Positions 18,619 to 26,800 of a DNA stretch of 64,000 bases are shown here, piece by piece. This stretch comes from Nocardia mangyaensis. GTDB lineage: Bacteria > Actinomycetota > Actinomycetes > Mycobacteriales > Mycobacteriaceae. The notes under the pieces are model-generated. The model worked only from the letters and a program-made list of their open reading frames with translations. It was not told the origin of the DNA and did no database searches. Within the stretch, counting starts at the first letter, position 1. Each line of letters starts with the position of its first letter. Location: NCBI RefSeq assembly GCF_001886715.1, contig NZ_CP018082.1:3534001-3598000 (forward strand). The letters are read 5' to 3'. The position numbers and the translations under genes are program-made.

Positions 18619-19419
18619 ATGACGCAGATCTCCCACAGTCGCCGAGGCAGCGGCTCGCCGATCGTGCTCGTGCACGGCCTCGGGAGTCGCTGGCAGGTGT
18701 TCACGCCGATCCTGGACCGACTCGCCGAACAGCACGAGGTGATCGCGGTCGATCTCCCCGGCTTCGGTGAATCCCCCGCACAGGACACGGTGCGGCCCGG
18801 TCCGCGCGGCTACGCCGACTGGCTCACCGGATGGCTGTCCGACAACGACATCCGCCGCCCGCACGTGGTCGGCAGTTCGATGGGCGGTGGCATCGCGATC
18901 GAACTCGGCCGCGCCGGGGTGGCCTCGGCGGTCACCGCCTTCTCCCCGGTCGGCTTCTACGGCACCGCCGGACGCCGCTGGACCCATGGCCTGCTCACCG
19001 GGATGCGTGGCGCCGCCCGCCTCGCCGGTCCCGCCCTCGGCCGGGCGGTCGATCACCGGATCGGCCGATTCGCGCTGCTCTCGGCGATGTTCGGCAAGCC
19101 CGATCGCGTCACCCCCGCGGCGGCGCGGATCGACCTGGCCGGACTCGCCGGTGCCACGGCGTTCACCGCGGCCCGCGACGACTTCGCCAACTACACGCTG
19201 AGTGTGGGTGAGGACCTCGGCGCGCTGCGCGAGATCCCGGTGACCATCGCCTGGGGCACTCGCGACGTCGTGCTGATCCACCGCACGCAGAGCGAGCGGG
19301 CCCGTGCGGTGCTGCCGTTCGCGCGGCACGTGGACCTGCCCGGCTGTGGGCACCTGCCCTTCAGCGACGAACCGGACGGGTGCGCGCGCCTGGTCCTCGA
19401 GAACGTGAGGCAGATGTGA
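18619..19419 (+). CDS. Alpha/beta hydrolase
   Basis: A 266-residue alpha/beta hydrolase. The oxyanion HGLG motif is near residue 20, the nucleophile elbow GSSMGG near residue 92, the acid in WGTRDVV near 218 and the His in GCGHLPF near 245. GAAGGG five bases before the ATG is the ribosome site. The GTGA junction overlaps the monooxygenase start by 4 bp. Next to a Baeyer-Villiger-type enzyme, it may hydrolyse the ester or lactone made by that enzyme; this is inference. Confidence 0.9.
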   Translation: MTQISHSRRGSGSPIVLVHGLGSRWQVFTPILDRLAEQHEVIAVDLPGFGESPAQDTVRPGPRGYADWLTGWLSDNDIRRPHVVGSSMGGGIAIELGRAGVASAVTAFSPVGFYGTAGRRWTHGLLTGMRGAARLAGPALGRAVDHRIGRFALLSAMFGKPDRVTPAAARIDLAGLAGATAFTAARDDFANYTLSVGEDLGALREIPVTIAWGTRDVVLIHRTQSERARAVLPFARHVDLPGCGHLPFSDEPDGCARLVLENVRQM

Positions 19420-20864
19420 AGCCGTCGGTCGCGGTCATCGGAAGCGGATTCGGCGGTCTCGCCGCTGTCATCGAGTTGAAGAAGCAGGGCTTCGACGACA
19501 TCGTCGTGTTCGAGAAGGCCGACGAGGTCGGTGGCGTGTGGCGGGAGAACACCTATCCCGGCGCCGCCTGCGATGTGCCCTCGCCGTTCTACTCCTATTC
19601 CTTCGAGCCGAATCCGCGCTGGCCGCATCGGTTCTCACGGCAGCCGGTGATTCTCGACTACATCCGGCACGTCGCCGACAAATACGACGTCCGCCGTCAC
19701 ATCCGCTTCGGGACCGAAGTCCTCGGCGCCGCCTTCGACGAGGCGACAGGGAAGTGGACCGTCGAGTTGAGCACGGGGGAGCCCGTGGTCGTCGACGTGC
19801 TGGTCTCGGCGGTCGGTCAGCTGTCACGGCCCGCGCTGCCGGCTATCGAGGGCCGCGACACCTTCGGCGGCACCAGCTTCCACTCCGCGCAGTGGAATCA
19901 CGACGTCGATCTGACCGGCAAGCGGGTGGCCGTGATCGGTACCGGGGCCAGCGCGATCCAGTTCGTGCCCGAGATCCAGCCGCGGGTGCACGCTCTGACG
20001 CTGTTCCAGCGGACCGCGCCCTACATCATCCCGCGCCCGGATCGCGAGTTCTCCGCGCGGCACCACCGGGTGTTCGAGAAACTGCCGGTGACCGAGCTGG
20101 CCGAGCGCGGCACCTGGTACGGCGTGGTCGAAGGACTCAGCCTGGCCTGGGTCTACGCCAAGCCGCTCGCCGCCGCGATCCGGGCGGTGTCCAAGTGGCA
20201 CATGCGCAGGCAGACCGCGGCCAAGCCCGGCCTGTTCGAGAAGGTGTGGCCGGACTACGCGATCGGGTGCAAGCGGATCCTGTTCTCCGACAACTACCTT
20301 CCCGCGCTCGCGGAGCCGAATGCCGAGGTGGTGACCGAGCGGATCGCCGAGATCACGCCGACGGGTGTGCGCACCGCCGACGGACGCGAGCACGAGGTCG
20401 ACGTGATCATCTGGGGGACCGGGTTCAAGACGACGGAGTTCCTCGCGCCCATGGCGGTCACCGGTATCGGCGGTCATCCGCTGACCGAGGAGTGGCGCGA
20501 GGGCGCGCACGCCTACTTCGGCATGACCGTGCCGCAATTTCCGAATCTGTTCCTGATGTACGGCCCCAACACCAACACCGGTGGCGGGTCGATCATCTAC
20601 TTCCTGGAGGCGCAGGCGAAGTACCTGGGCCGCTACGTCGCCCATCTCGCCGCGACCGGTGGCGCGCTGGCCGTGCGGCGCGAGGTCGAGAAAGCCTACG
20701 ACGCGCGCATCCAGACAGAGCTCACCAGCAGCGTGTGGAGTCAGTGTTCGTCGTGGTATCGCCAGGCCGACGGCCGGATCACCACCAACTGGCCGCTGCT
20801 GGGCATCCAATACAAGAAGCAGGCGCGGTTCGACCCCGCCGATTACGAGGTGATGGCTCGATGA
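19416..20864 (+). CDS. Flavin-containing (Baeyer-Villiger-type) monooxygenase
   Basis: A 482-residue class B flavoprotein monooxygenase. FAD motif AVIGSGFGGLAAVIEL at the N-terminus, NADPH motif VAVIGTGASAIQFVPEI near residue 170, and between them FGGTSFHSAQW, matching the FxGxxxHxxxW Baeyer-Villiger fingerprint. It would insert oxygen into a ketone to give an ester or lactone using NADPH and O2. GTG 19416 is chosen because the FAD motif starts at once and it overlaps the hydrolase stop by 4 bp. It is coupled to the downstream GMC gene by an ATGA overlap. The gene set recalls the mycobacterial mymA region, but the match is only at family level. Confidence 0.9.
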   Translation: MKPSVAVIGSGFGGLAAVIELKKQGFDDIVVFEKADEVGGVWRENTYPGAACDVPSPFYSYSFEPNPRWPHRFSRQPVILDYIRHVADKYDVRRHIRFGTEVLGAAFDEATGKWTVELSTGEPVVVDVLVSAVGQLSRPALPAIEGRDTFGGTSFHSAQWNHDVDLTGKRVAVIGTGASAIQFVPEIQPRVHALTLFQRTAPYIIPRPDREFSARHHRVFEKLPVTELAERGTWYGVVEGLSLAWVYAKPLAAAIRAVSKWHMRRQTAAKPGLFEKVWPDYAIGCKRILFSDNYLPALAEPNAEVVTERIAEITPTGVRTADGREHEVDVIIWGTGFKTTEFLAPMAVTGIGGHPLTEEWREGAHAYFGMTVPQFPNLFLMYGPNTNTGGGSIIYFLEAQAKYLGRYVAHLAATGGALAVRREVEKAYDARIQTELTSSVWSQCSSWYRQADGRITTNWPLLGIQYKKQARFDPADYEVMAR

Positions 20865-22525
20865 GTACCTATGACTACGACGTGATCGTCGTCGGCTCCG
20901 GATTCGGCGGAAGCGTGAGCGCGCTGCGCCTGACCGAGAAGGGGTACCGGGTCGGCGTTCTCGAATCCGGGCGCCGCTGGGATGCCGACACCTACCCGAA
21001 GACCAACTGGAACATCCCCAAGGCGATCTGGGCGCCGCGGCTCGGGCTGACCGGTCCGCAGCGGATCAGCGCGCTCGGCAAGTGCCTGGTGTTCAGTGGG
21101 GCAGGCGTCGGCGGTGGGTCGCTGATCTACGGCAACACCCTCTACGAGCCGCTGCCGGAGTTCTATCGCGATCGAGCCTGGGCGCACATCACCGACTGGA
21201 AGACCGAACTCGCGCCGTACTACGACCAGGCCAAACGGATGCTCGGCGTGGTCGAGAACCCGCGGCTGGGCCCGAAAGACGAAGTGCTGCTCCAGGTCGC
21301 GCGTACGCTCGACGTCGCCGACACCTTCCACCGGACTCACGTGGGCGTCTTCTTCAACGAGGGCAAGGAGGGCGTCGAGGTCGACGATCCGTACTTCGGC
21401 GGGGTCGGCCCGCGCCGGGCCGGATGCATCCACTGCTCGGAATGCTTCACCGGCTGCAAGCACAACGCCAAGAACACCACCACGCTGAACTACCTGCACC
21501 TGGCGGAAAGCAAAGGCGCGCAAGTGCATCCGCTGACGACGGTGACCTCGGTCGCCCCGGACGGGCAGGGTGGGTATCGGGTGGAGACCGTGCAGTCCAA
21601 CGGCTGGCTGCGCAAGCAGCGTCGCACCTTCAGCGCCGAACAGGTGGTGTTCGCCGCGGCCGCCCTCGGCACCCAGAAGCTACTGCACAAGCTGCGCGGT
21701 GACGGCACCTTGCCCGCACTGTCCCCACGCCTCGGGGAACTGACCCGCAGTAATTCCGAGGCGATCATCGGCGTCACCAGCAAATCGCGCCGCGACTTCG
21801 CCCAGGGCGTCGCGATCACCTCCTCGATCCACCCGGAACCGCAGACCCACGTCGAGGTCTGCACCTACGGCAAGGGGCAGAACGCGCTGTTCCTGCAAAC
21901 CGTGCCGATGGTCGACGGTGGCGCGTTCCGGTTCCTGCGGCTGCTGCTGACCATCCTGCTGCACCCGATCCAGTTCCTGCGCTCGCAGAACGCGCACGGC
22001 GCCTCGGACCGGTCGGTGATCCTGCTGGTCATGCAGTCGCTGGACAACTCGCTGACCTCGTATCTGAAGGGGCGGCGGATGGTCACCAAGCAAGGCGGCG
22101 GGGAACCCAATCCCGAGTGGATTCCGCTGGCGCACGACATCGCCCGCCGCTACGCCGCCGAATCCGACGCCATCAGCGGCAACATCGCCACCGACATCTT
22201 CAACATCCCCGCCACCGCGCACTACATCGGCGGCTGCACCATCGGCGACTCCCGCGACACCGGGGTGATCGACGGCTACCAGCGCGTCTACGGCTATCCG
22301 GGGCTGCACATCGCCGACGGCAGCGCGATCACCGCCAATCTCGGCGTGAACCCCTCGCTCACCATCACCGCGCAGGCCGAACGCGCGATGGCCTACTGGC
22401 CCAACAAGGGCGAGCCGGACCCGCGGCCCGAACTCGGAAACGCCTACCAGCGGATCAACCCCGTCGTGCCTGCTCGACCGGCCGTGCCCGCATCCGCGCC
22501 CGGCGCCCTGCGCCTGCCCGTCTGA
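20861..22525 (+). CDS. GMC-type FAD oxidoreductase, cholesterol-oxidase (ChoD)-like
   Basis: A 554-residue GMC oxidoreductase. FAD motif VIVVGSGFGGSVSALRLTEK at residues 7-26, then SGAGVGGGSLIYGN. A Cys-rich stretch (CIHCSECFTGCKHNAKNT) near residue 190 and the C-terminal HYIGGCTIG and NLGVNPSLTITA segments match the actinobacterial ChoD-like group. No signal peptide is seen, unlike secreted cholesterol oxidases. It likely oxidises a sterol or alcohol with FAD. The ATGA overlap with the monooxygenase stop makes it the third coupled gene in the operon. Confidence 0.9.
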   Translation: MSTYDYDVIVVGSGFGGSVSALRLTEKGYRVGVLESGRRWDADTYPKTNWNIPKAIWAPRLGLTGPQRISALGKCLVFSGAGVGGGSLIYGNTLYEPLPEFYRDRAWAHITDWKTELAPYYDQAKRMLGVVENPRLGPKDEVLLQVARTLDVADTFHRTHVGVFFNEGKEGVEVDDPYFGGVGPRRAGCIHCSECFTGCKHNAKNTTTLNYLHLAESKGAQVHPLTTVTSVAPDGQGGYRVETVQSNGWLRKQRRTFSAEQVVFAAAALGTQKLLHKLRGDGTLPALSPRLGELTRSNSEAIIGVTSKSRRDFAQGVAITSSIHPEPQTHVEVCTYGKGQNALFLQTVPMVDGGAFRFLRLLLTILLHPIQFLRSQNAHGASDRSVILLVMQSLDNSLTSYLKGRRMVTKQGGGEPNPEWIPLAHDIARRYAAESDAISGNIATDIFNIPATAHYIGGCTIGDSRDTGVIDGYQRVYGYPGLHIADGSAITANLGVNPSLTITAQAERAMAYWPNKGEPDPRPELGNAYQRINPVVPARPAVPASAPGALRLPV

Positions 22526-22542
22526 ACCCCTCGGAGGACTTC

Positions 22543-23076
22543 GTGACCGCGACCGATCAACTCACCGGGCTCGAGCCCACCTGCACCCGCGAGGCCGCAC
22601 TCGCCTTCTTCGACAGCCTGCCGCCGGTTCCCGTCACCGACCTGACCGGGCGCTGGCACGGCCGTGAGCTGGCCACCGGCCACCGGCTCGACGGTCTGCT
22701 CGAGGCCTCGGGCTGGTACGGCAAGCAGTTCGAGGACGCCGAGCGGGTGCACCCGCTGCTGTTCTGCGATCCCGGCGGCGACATCTTCGCCGTCGACCCG
22801 AAGCGGGTCCCGCTCGGCGTCGCCGACAAGGTGCCGACCGCGCTCGTCGACCGAGGACGCGGCCTGCTCGGCGTGCTCAAGCCGGCACTGCGTACCCGCA
22901 GGTACCGGGCGCGACTGCGGTCGGTGGAACACCGCGGGGTGGTGACCACGGCGATGGTCTACGACCACCTGCCGATCATCGACGTGTTCCGGCGCGTCGA
23001 CGAGAACACCGTGCTCGGCGTCATGGACTTCCGCGACATCCCCGAACCGTACTTCTTCGTCCTCGCTCGCGACTGA
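22543..23076 (+). CDS. GXWXG/DUF4334 domain protein (paralogue)
   Basis: A 177-residue protein with the GXWXG motif (TGRWHGRELATGH near residue 38) and a DUF4334 C-terminal domain (TAMVYDHLPIIDVFRRVDEN). It is about 20 residues longer than the paralogue at 15644-16114, the extra sequence lying mid-protein. GTG 22543 is supported by GGAGGA at 4-base spacing and follows the GMC stop by 17 bases, so it is the fourth gene of that operon. The function of the family is unknown; placement argues for a role in the same oxidative pathway. Confidence 0.85.
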   Translation: MTATDQLTGLEPTCTREAALAFFDSLPPVPVTDLTGRWHGRELATGHRLDGLLEASGWYGKQFEDAERVHPLLFCDPGGDIFAVDPKRVPLGVADKVPTALVDRGRGLLGVLKPALRTRRYRARLRSVEHRGVVTTAMVYDHLPIIDVFRRVDENTVLGVMDFRDIPEPYFFVLARD

Positions 23077-23159
23077 GCGGGCGATTCGGGGTTGTCCCGG
23101 ATGTGCCGACGGTGCTCGCGGGCCAGACTGGGCAGGAGTCGGTCGATGAGAGGGAGCGG

Positions 23160-23819
23160 ATGAGACAGCCCAGTGGTGCCGAGATCGCGGCGATCTACGA
23201 CAAGAACGCGGCGGCCTACGATCAGCAGATCGGGTGGTTCGAGCGGGTGGTGCTCGGCGACGCGCGCCGCTGGGTCACCGCGCTGGCCACCGGGAAAGTG
23301 GTGGAGTTCGCCGTCGGCACCGGGTTGAATCTGCCGCACTACGGCGCCGAGGTCCGACAGGTCATCGGGATCGACCTGTCCTCGCGGATGCTCGGCATCG
23401 CGGGCGAACGCGTGCGCAGCCTCGGGCTGGCCCATGTCCAGCTGCGCCAGGGCGACGTGCAGGACATCGACCTGCCCGATGCCACGGTCGACACGGTCGT
23501 GTCGACCTTCAGCTTCTGCACCGTGCCCGATCCGGGTCGCGCGGCCGAGGAGGCGTTCCGCCTCCTGGCGCCGGGCGGACGGTTCGTCCTGGCCGAGCAC
23601 GGACCGGCCACCTCCGCACCGTGGCGCATGCTGCTGCGCCTGGCCCAGCCACTGGCCCTGCGCTTCAGTGCCGACCATCTGCTGCGCGACCCGATCCCGT
23701 ACCTGACCGCCGCCGGGTTCGTCATCGAGCAATCCCATCGCGGCGGACGTGGCGGCATCACCTTCCGTGTGCTCGCCCGCAAACCGGGCCAGGACCGGGA
23801 CCGTTCGGATCATCAGTGA
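23160..23819 (+). CDS. Class I SAM-dependent methyltransferase (UbiE/PmtA-like)
   Basis: A 219-residue methyltransferase. SAM motif I is VVEFAVGTGLNLPHY near residue 47, motif II IGIDLSSRM, and motif post-I QGDVQDIDLPDATVDTVVS. The C-terminal part (APGGRFVLAEHG, then RDPIPYLTAAGFVIE) is like phospholipid or quinone methyltransferases. ATG 23160 has GGGAG upstream and leaves a standard N-terminus; the frame extends to 23103. It lies 84 bases after the DUF4334 gene on the same strand and may be the last gene of that operon. Confidence 0.87.
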   Translation: MRQPSGAEIAAIYDKNAAAYDQQIGWFERVVLGDARRWVTALATGKVVEFAVGTGLNLPHYGAEVRQVIGIDLSSRMLGIAGERVRSLGLAHVQLRQGDVQDIDLPDATVDTVVSTFSFCTVPDPGRAAEEAFRLLAPGGRFVLAEHGPATSAPWRMLLRLAQPLALRFSADHLLRDPIPYLTAAGFVIEQSHRGGRGGITFRVLARKPGQDRDRSDHQ

Positions 23820-23842
23820 TTGACGGCCCCGAACCCGGGTAG
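23818..23842 (+). promoter_or_regulatory. SigF-type promoter candidate (GATT-N15-GGGTAG)
   Basis: GATT at 23818-23821 and GGGTAG at 23837-23842 with exactly 15 bases between, near the mycobacterial SigF consensus GTTT-N15/16-GGGTAT. It sits 38 bases upstream of the small membrane protein start, 1.5 kb upstream of the SigF-like gene. One -35 and one -10 base differ from consensus. Confidence 0.45.
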
Positions 23843-23879
23843 GCTGCGAATAGGGAAACCACCGAAAGGACGGTCGGCC

Positions 23880-24182
23880 ATGAACGCCACCAGCCCTTCC
23901 CATGAGCACCATTTCCCCGACAACGACCGCACCACCCGATCGCACGTCGGAGAATCGATCGAGGACTATCTGAACTGGCCGGGCCTGCTCTTGGTCGGCA
24001 TCGGCATCGTCGCCCTCGCCGCCACGCTGACCGCGGCAGGCTACGGGTTCGCGGGTTGGGCGTTGATCGCCGGAATCACCAGTGGTGTCTGCCTGCTCGC
24101 CGGGGTCTTGATCGTGCTCGCCGAACACAGTCGAATCAAAGGGCTCGAAGGGCTTCGCCTGCGCGATCCACGCGGGCATTGA
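23880..24182 (+). CDS. Small two-helix membrane protein
   Basis: A 100-residue protein with a hydrophilic His/Asp-rich N-terminus containing a GESIED-x-x-NWPGL motif, two transmembrane helices (residues about 36-57 and 60-82) and a short basic/Arg-containing tail. GAAAGGA precedes the ATG by 9 bases. A paralogue with the same motif and helices is encoded at 29606-29863 on the other strand. No function is known to me. A SigF-type promoter candidate lies just upstream, so it may belong to the stress regulon. Confidence 0.75.
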   Translation: MNATSPSHEHHFPDNDRTTRSHVGESIEDYLNWPGLLLVGIGIVALAATLTAAGYGFAGWALIAGITSGVCLLAGVLIVLAEHSRIKGLEGLRLRDPRGH

Positions 24183-24622
24183 CGACAGCTCCGGAGCGCT
24201 GACCAGGTAAGATCGCCATCGATACGGGCGGTCCGGTGTTGATGGCTGTGCGTACGGAAGTTTGCGGTGAAACATCGTTGGCGATCCGATGACGGATCGT
24301 GGGCGCTGTTGGGGTATGGGCGACCGGGTAGCCACCCAGTGTCGACGTTCCGACGACACAACGTGAGGTGAGAACACCATGAACGAACGGTCCAGGGACG
24401 GCAACATCACCGAAGGCGCTCAGCCGAACTGCACCGCGAGCGCGAACGTCTGCACCAGGACGACGACAACTAGCGCCTGACGAATCATCCAGCCTGTCGG
24501 TGGCGAGAGCTCACCGGTGGGCCGGATCTCCTAATCCGTCGGCCTCCGCCGATCGGCCATCGGCGAGGGTCGAGCCCGTTCGACCGGTACGGTCCGGCGG
24601 GACGGGCGGCGGAAGCCGTGGA
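24183..24622. other. 440-bp region with at most one tiny gene
   Basis: Between the two small membrane protein genes. It contains one weak open frame of 33 codons (24379-24480) and otherwise no coding signal that I can support. A GGGTAT hexamer occurs at 24314-24319 without a convincing -35 at SigF spacing. No terminator-like hairpin with a T run was seen. Confidence 0.4.
24379..24480 (+). CDS. Possible 33-residue small protein, or frameshifted remnant
   Basis: ATG with GGTGAG six bases upstream opens a 33-codon frame. Its second half has unusual composition (many Thr), while the other frame from about 24411 gives a charged helix-like sequence (AELHRERERLHQDDDN then stop) that looks more protein-like but has no start. 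A single-base shift near 24410 would join the two. Real, frameshifted or non-coding cannot be decided here. Confidence 0.22.
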   Translation: MNERSRDGNITEGAQPNCTASANVCTRTTTTSA

Positions 24623-24835
24623 ATGATCGGCGACATGAGTGGACAGACGAGCACAAACCGACTGCTAGGTCTGTTCGGCGGCGTCGCGATCATCATGTTG
24701 CTCGCCAACTGGAGCCTGATGCGGGCGGTCGCGTTCGCGGTGATCTGGTCGATCGCCGCGGTGGTGTTGCTGGTGCGCGACCGTCGCCGGGCAGCGCAAT
24801 CCCCGGCGACGAATAGCTCGGCCATCGACGGGTAA
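24623..24835 (+). CDS. Small membrane protein
   Basis: A 70-residue protein (66 if the ATG at 24635 is used). Two hydrophobic segments: GLFGGVAIIMLLANWSLM and AVAFAVIWSIAAVVLLV, followed by a basic RDRRRAAQ stretch and a polar tail, so the C-terminus is probably cytoplasmic. GGAAG seven bases before 24623 favours that start. No family recognised. It sits 40 bases upstream of the anti-sigma gene and may be co-transcribed with it. Confidence 0.55.
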   Translation: MIGDMSGQTSTNRLLGLFGGVAIIMLLANWSLMRAVAFAVIWSIAAVVLLVRDRRRAAQSPATNSSAIDG

Positions 24836-24875
24836 CCTGCGACCACGAACGGCGGAGGTGAACGAGGGAGGCGGC

Positions 24876-25313
24876 ATGCGGGCAGAAGATCGCGATACCG
24901 CACCCCGGTCGACCTCGGTCGGCTTCCAGGTCCCCGCCCAGCTCGATCAGCTGACCATGGTGCACGCGCTCGCCGAGACCGTGCTGCTCGTCGGCGGATT
25001 CGCCCTCGACGAGGTCACCGACCTGCTGCTCGCCGTGGACGAGGTGGTGACCGCGCTGGTGTTGGTCGCGGTGCCGGACTCGCTCATCGACTGCGCGTTC
25101 ACCGGGGGCGACGGCGCGCTCGGCGCCCGCATCACCGCAGTGTCGCACACCGATTCCCCGATCGACGAACACGCCTTCGGCTGGCACGTCGTCGCCACCC
25201 TCACCGACGCCCTGCGCACCGAGAACGCCGCCTTCGACCCGGACCACAACGGGTATCCGACCACGGTCGAATTCGGCTGGATCCGCCGCTCGCACGGCCC
25301 CTCCACCATCTGA
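24876..25313 (+). CDS. rsbW: Anti-sigma factor, UsfX/RsbW-like GHKL protein
   Basis: A 145-residue protein resembling Mycobacterium tuberculosis UsfX (RsbW), the SigF antagonist. The key stretch is LLLAVDEVVTALVLVAVPDS, equivalent to the UsfX AVDEVCT segment. The classical N-box Asn of RsbW kinases is absent, as in UsfX. The C-terminal DEHAFGWHVVATLTD corresponds to the ATP-lid region. GGGAGG five bases before the ATG supports the start. It is 87 bp upstream of the SigF-like gene, the usual order, so it probably holds that sigma factor inactive until stress. A paralogue lies at 27312-27743. Confidence 0.82.
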   Translation: MRAEDRDTAPRSTSVGFQVPAQLDQLTMVHALAETVLLVGGFALDEVTDLLLAVDEVVTALVLVAVPDSLIDCAFTGGDGALGARITAVSHTDSPIDEHAFGWHVVATLTDALRTENAAFDPDHNGYPTTVEFGWIRRSHGPSTI

Positions 25314-25360
25314 CCGACACCACGGAGATCGCTCCGAGGGGAGTACTCTCGGTAGCGATC

Positions 25361-25366
25361 GGGTAT
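25361..25366 (+). promoter_or_regulatory. GGGTAT hexamer upstream of sigF-like gene
   Basis: A perfect SigF-type -10 hexamer, 35 bases before the sigma factor ATG, in the gap after the anti-sigma gene. No GTTT is found at 15-17 bases upstream (the bases are GGAGTA), so an autoregulatory promoter is only possible, not shown. Confidence 0.3.
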
Positions 25367-25400
25367 CCCTCGTTCATCCGAAGCCACCGAATGGAGGCAC

Positions 25401-26240
25401 ATGGTGAGTACCGGGGAAGCGACGACAACCCAGAACACGACGGCACGGCGGTCACATTCGCGCGGCGACAGCTACGACAACATCGAGCCGTGGTTCGAGA
25501 AGCTGCGCGCCATGCCGCAAGGCGATCCGCACTACGACGACCTCCGCGAAGAGGTCATCCGGCTGAGTCTGCCGCTGGCCGATCACATCGCGCGCAAGTT
25601 CACCGGACGCGGCGAGCAGTTCGACGATCTGGAGCAGACGGCCCGGGTCGGGCTGGTCCTCGCCGTCGATCGCTACGACGTGAGCCGGGGCTCCTCGTTC
25701 CTGTCCTTCGCGATTCCGACGATCATGGGTGAGGTGCGCAGGCACTTCCGTGATCACACGTGGGCGGTGCGCGTCCCGCGCCGGCTCAAGGAGATCCAGC
25801 TCAGGATCGGCCCGGCCACCGAGGAACTGTCCCAGCGGCTGGGCAGGCTGCCCAATGCCCGCGAGCTCGCCGACGAACTCGAGGTCGACCTGATCGAGGT
25901 CACCCGCACGCTGGTCGCGGGCAACGGCTATCAGACCAACTCGATCGATGGTGTCACCCAGGACGATCGGGACAACTCCTCCCAGCCCATCACCGACACC
26001 CTCGGTGTCGAGGAGCCCTGCTATCAGCTCACCGAGGACGCGATGGCGGTGCGCCCGCTGATCGCCGCGCTGCCCGCCGAGGGGCGGCGAGTGTTGATCA
26101 TGCGGTTCTACGAGTCCAGGACACAGAACCAGATCGCCGAGGCTCTCGGCGTGTCCCAGATGCAGGTCTCGCGCATCCTGTCGCGCACCCTGCGCTCATT
26201 GCGCGACGAGGCACTGGAAGAACACACTTCCGTGTCGTGA
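25401..26240 (+). CDS. sigF: SigF/SigB-type alternative sigma factor (group 3)
   Basis: A 279-residue sigma-70-family factor of the SigF/B/G type. Region 2 spans about residues 50-120 (DHIARKFTGRGEQFDDLEQ, then FLSFAIPTIMGEVRRHFRD), region 3 about 130-200, and region 4 ends with RFYESRTQNQIAEALGVSQM and QVSRILSRTLRSLRDE, nearly identical in layout to mycobacterial SigF. GGAGG stands three bases before the ATG and six before an in-frame GTG at 25404; either could start. It probably directs RNA polymerase to GTTT-N15-GGGTAT promoters for stress and envelope genes, under control of the neighbouring UsfX-like and STAS proteins. Confidence 0.9.
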   Translation: MVSTGEATTTQNTTARRSHSRGDSYDNIEPWFEKLRAMPQGDPHYDDLREEVIRLSLPLADHIARKFTGRGEQFDDLEQTARVGLVLAVDRYDVSRGSSFLSFAIPTIMGEVRRHFRDHTWAVRVPRRLKEIQLRIGPATEELSQRLGRLPNARELADELEVDLIEVTRTLVAGNGYQTNSIDGVTQDDRDNSSQPITDTLGVEEPCYQLTEDAMAVRPLIAALPAEGRRVLIMRFYESRTQNQIAEALGVSQMQVSRILSRTLRSLRDEALEEHTSVS

Positions 26241-26377
26241 CAGCAGCCGTTCCGCGTGCCAGACTTGTTCCAGGTTGAGACTTCCAGCCGACCCCCGGTT
26301 CTCGTGCGTTACCCACCGGACAGTCGGTCAGAGCTGTCGGCACGCGGGAATCGGGACCCTGTCGCACAGGAGGTTCT

Positions 26378-26800
26378 ATGTCTGTCGTCACGGATCGCAG
26401 GCGTTCCAGCCGACTCCGCTGGTACGGCGGATCCTCGCATCGCGACGAAGCCTCTCTGCGCATCGACGAGCCCGGCAGACACGGCTGCTGGGTACTGCGG
26501 GCGGGCTGTGAACTGGACGCGGCGCGCCAGCCGCAGTTCTCGGCGTTGTTGGCTCGGTCGATTCGTTCAGGCGCGCACGTGGTGGTGCTCGATCTGCGCG
26601 GCACCGATTTCCTGAGCATCCGGGTGGCCGCGCTGTTGGGCCAGGCCAAATCCGACGCCTGGGACCACGGCGTCGAACTGCGATTGCTCACCGGCGGTGT
26701 GGAGGTCGAGCGGGCGCTCGAGCTCGCCGGCGTGCGGCCACTGTTCCGGTACTACCTGTCGGTGGACGACGCGACGAGTTCAGAAACCGGCCAGGGCTGA
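26378..26800 (+). CDS. STAS-domain anti-sigma-factor antagonist
   Basis: A 140-residue protein. Residues about 25-130 form a STAS domain: VLRAGCELDAARQPQF, then VVVLDLRGTDFLSIRVAALL, then GVELRLLTGGVEVERALELAG. The Ser in DFLSIRV is near the usual phosphorylated position, although the classical DS(S/T) is altered. AGGAGG precedes the ATG with good spacing. It probably binds one of the UsfX-like anti-sigma factors and releases SigF. Its last 21 bp overlap the convergent lipoprotein gene. Confidence 0.8.
   Translation: MSVVTDRRRSSRLRWYGGSSHRDEASLRIDEPGRHGCWVLRAGCELDAARQPQFSALLARSIRSGAHVVVLDLRGTDFLSIRVAALLGQAKSDAWDHGVELRLLTGGVEVERALELAGVRPLFRYYLSVDDATSSETGQG

Noticed and set aside
19538..20860. 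Upstream extension of the GMC oxidoreductase frame
   Set aside because: It is Arg-rich shadow of the monooxygenase; the FAD motif starts right after ATG 20861, which also forms an ATGA overlap.
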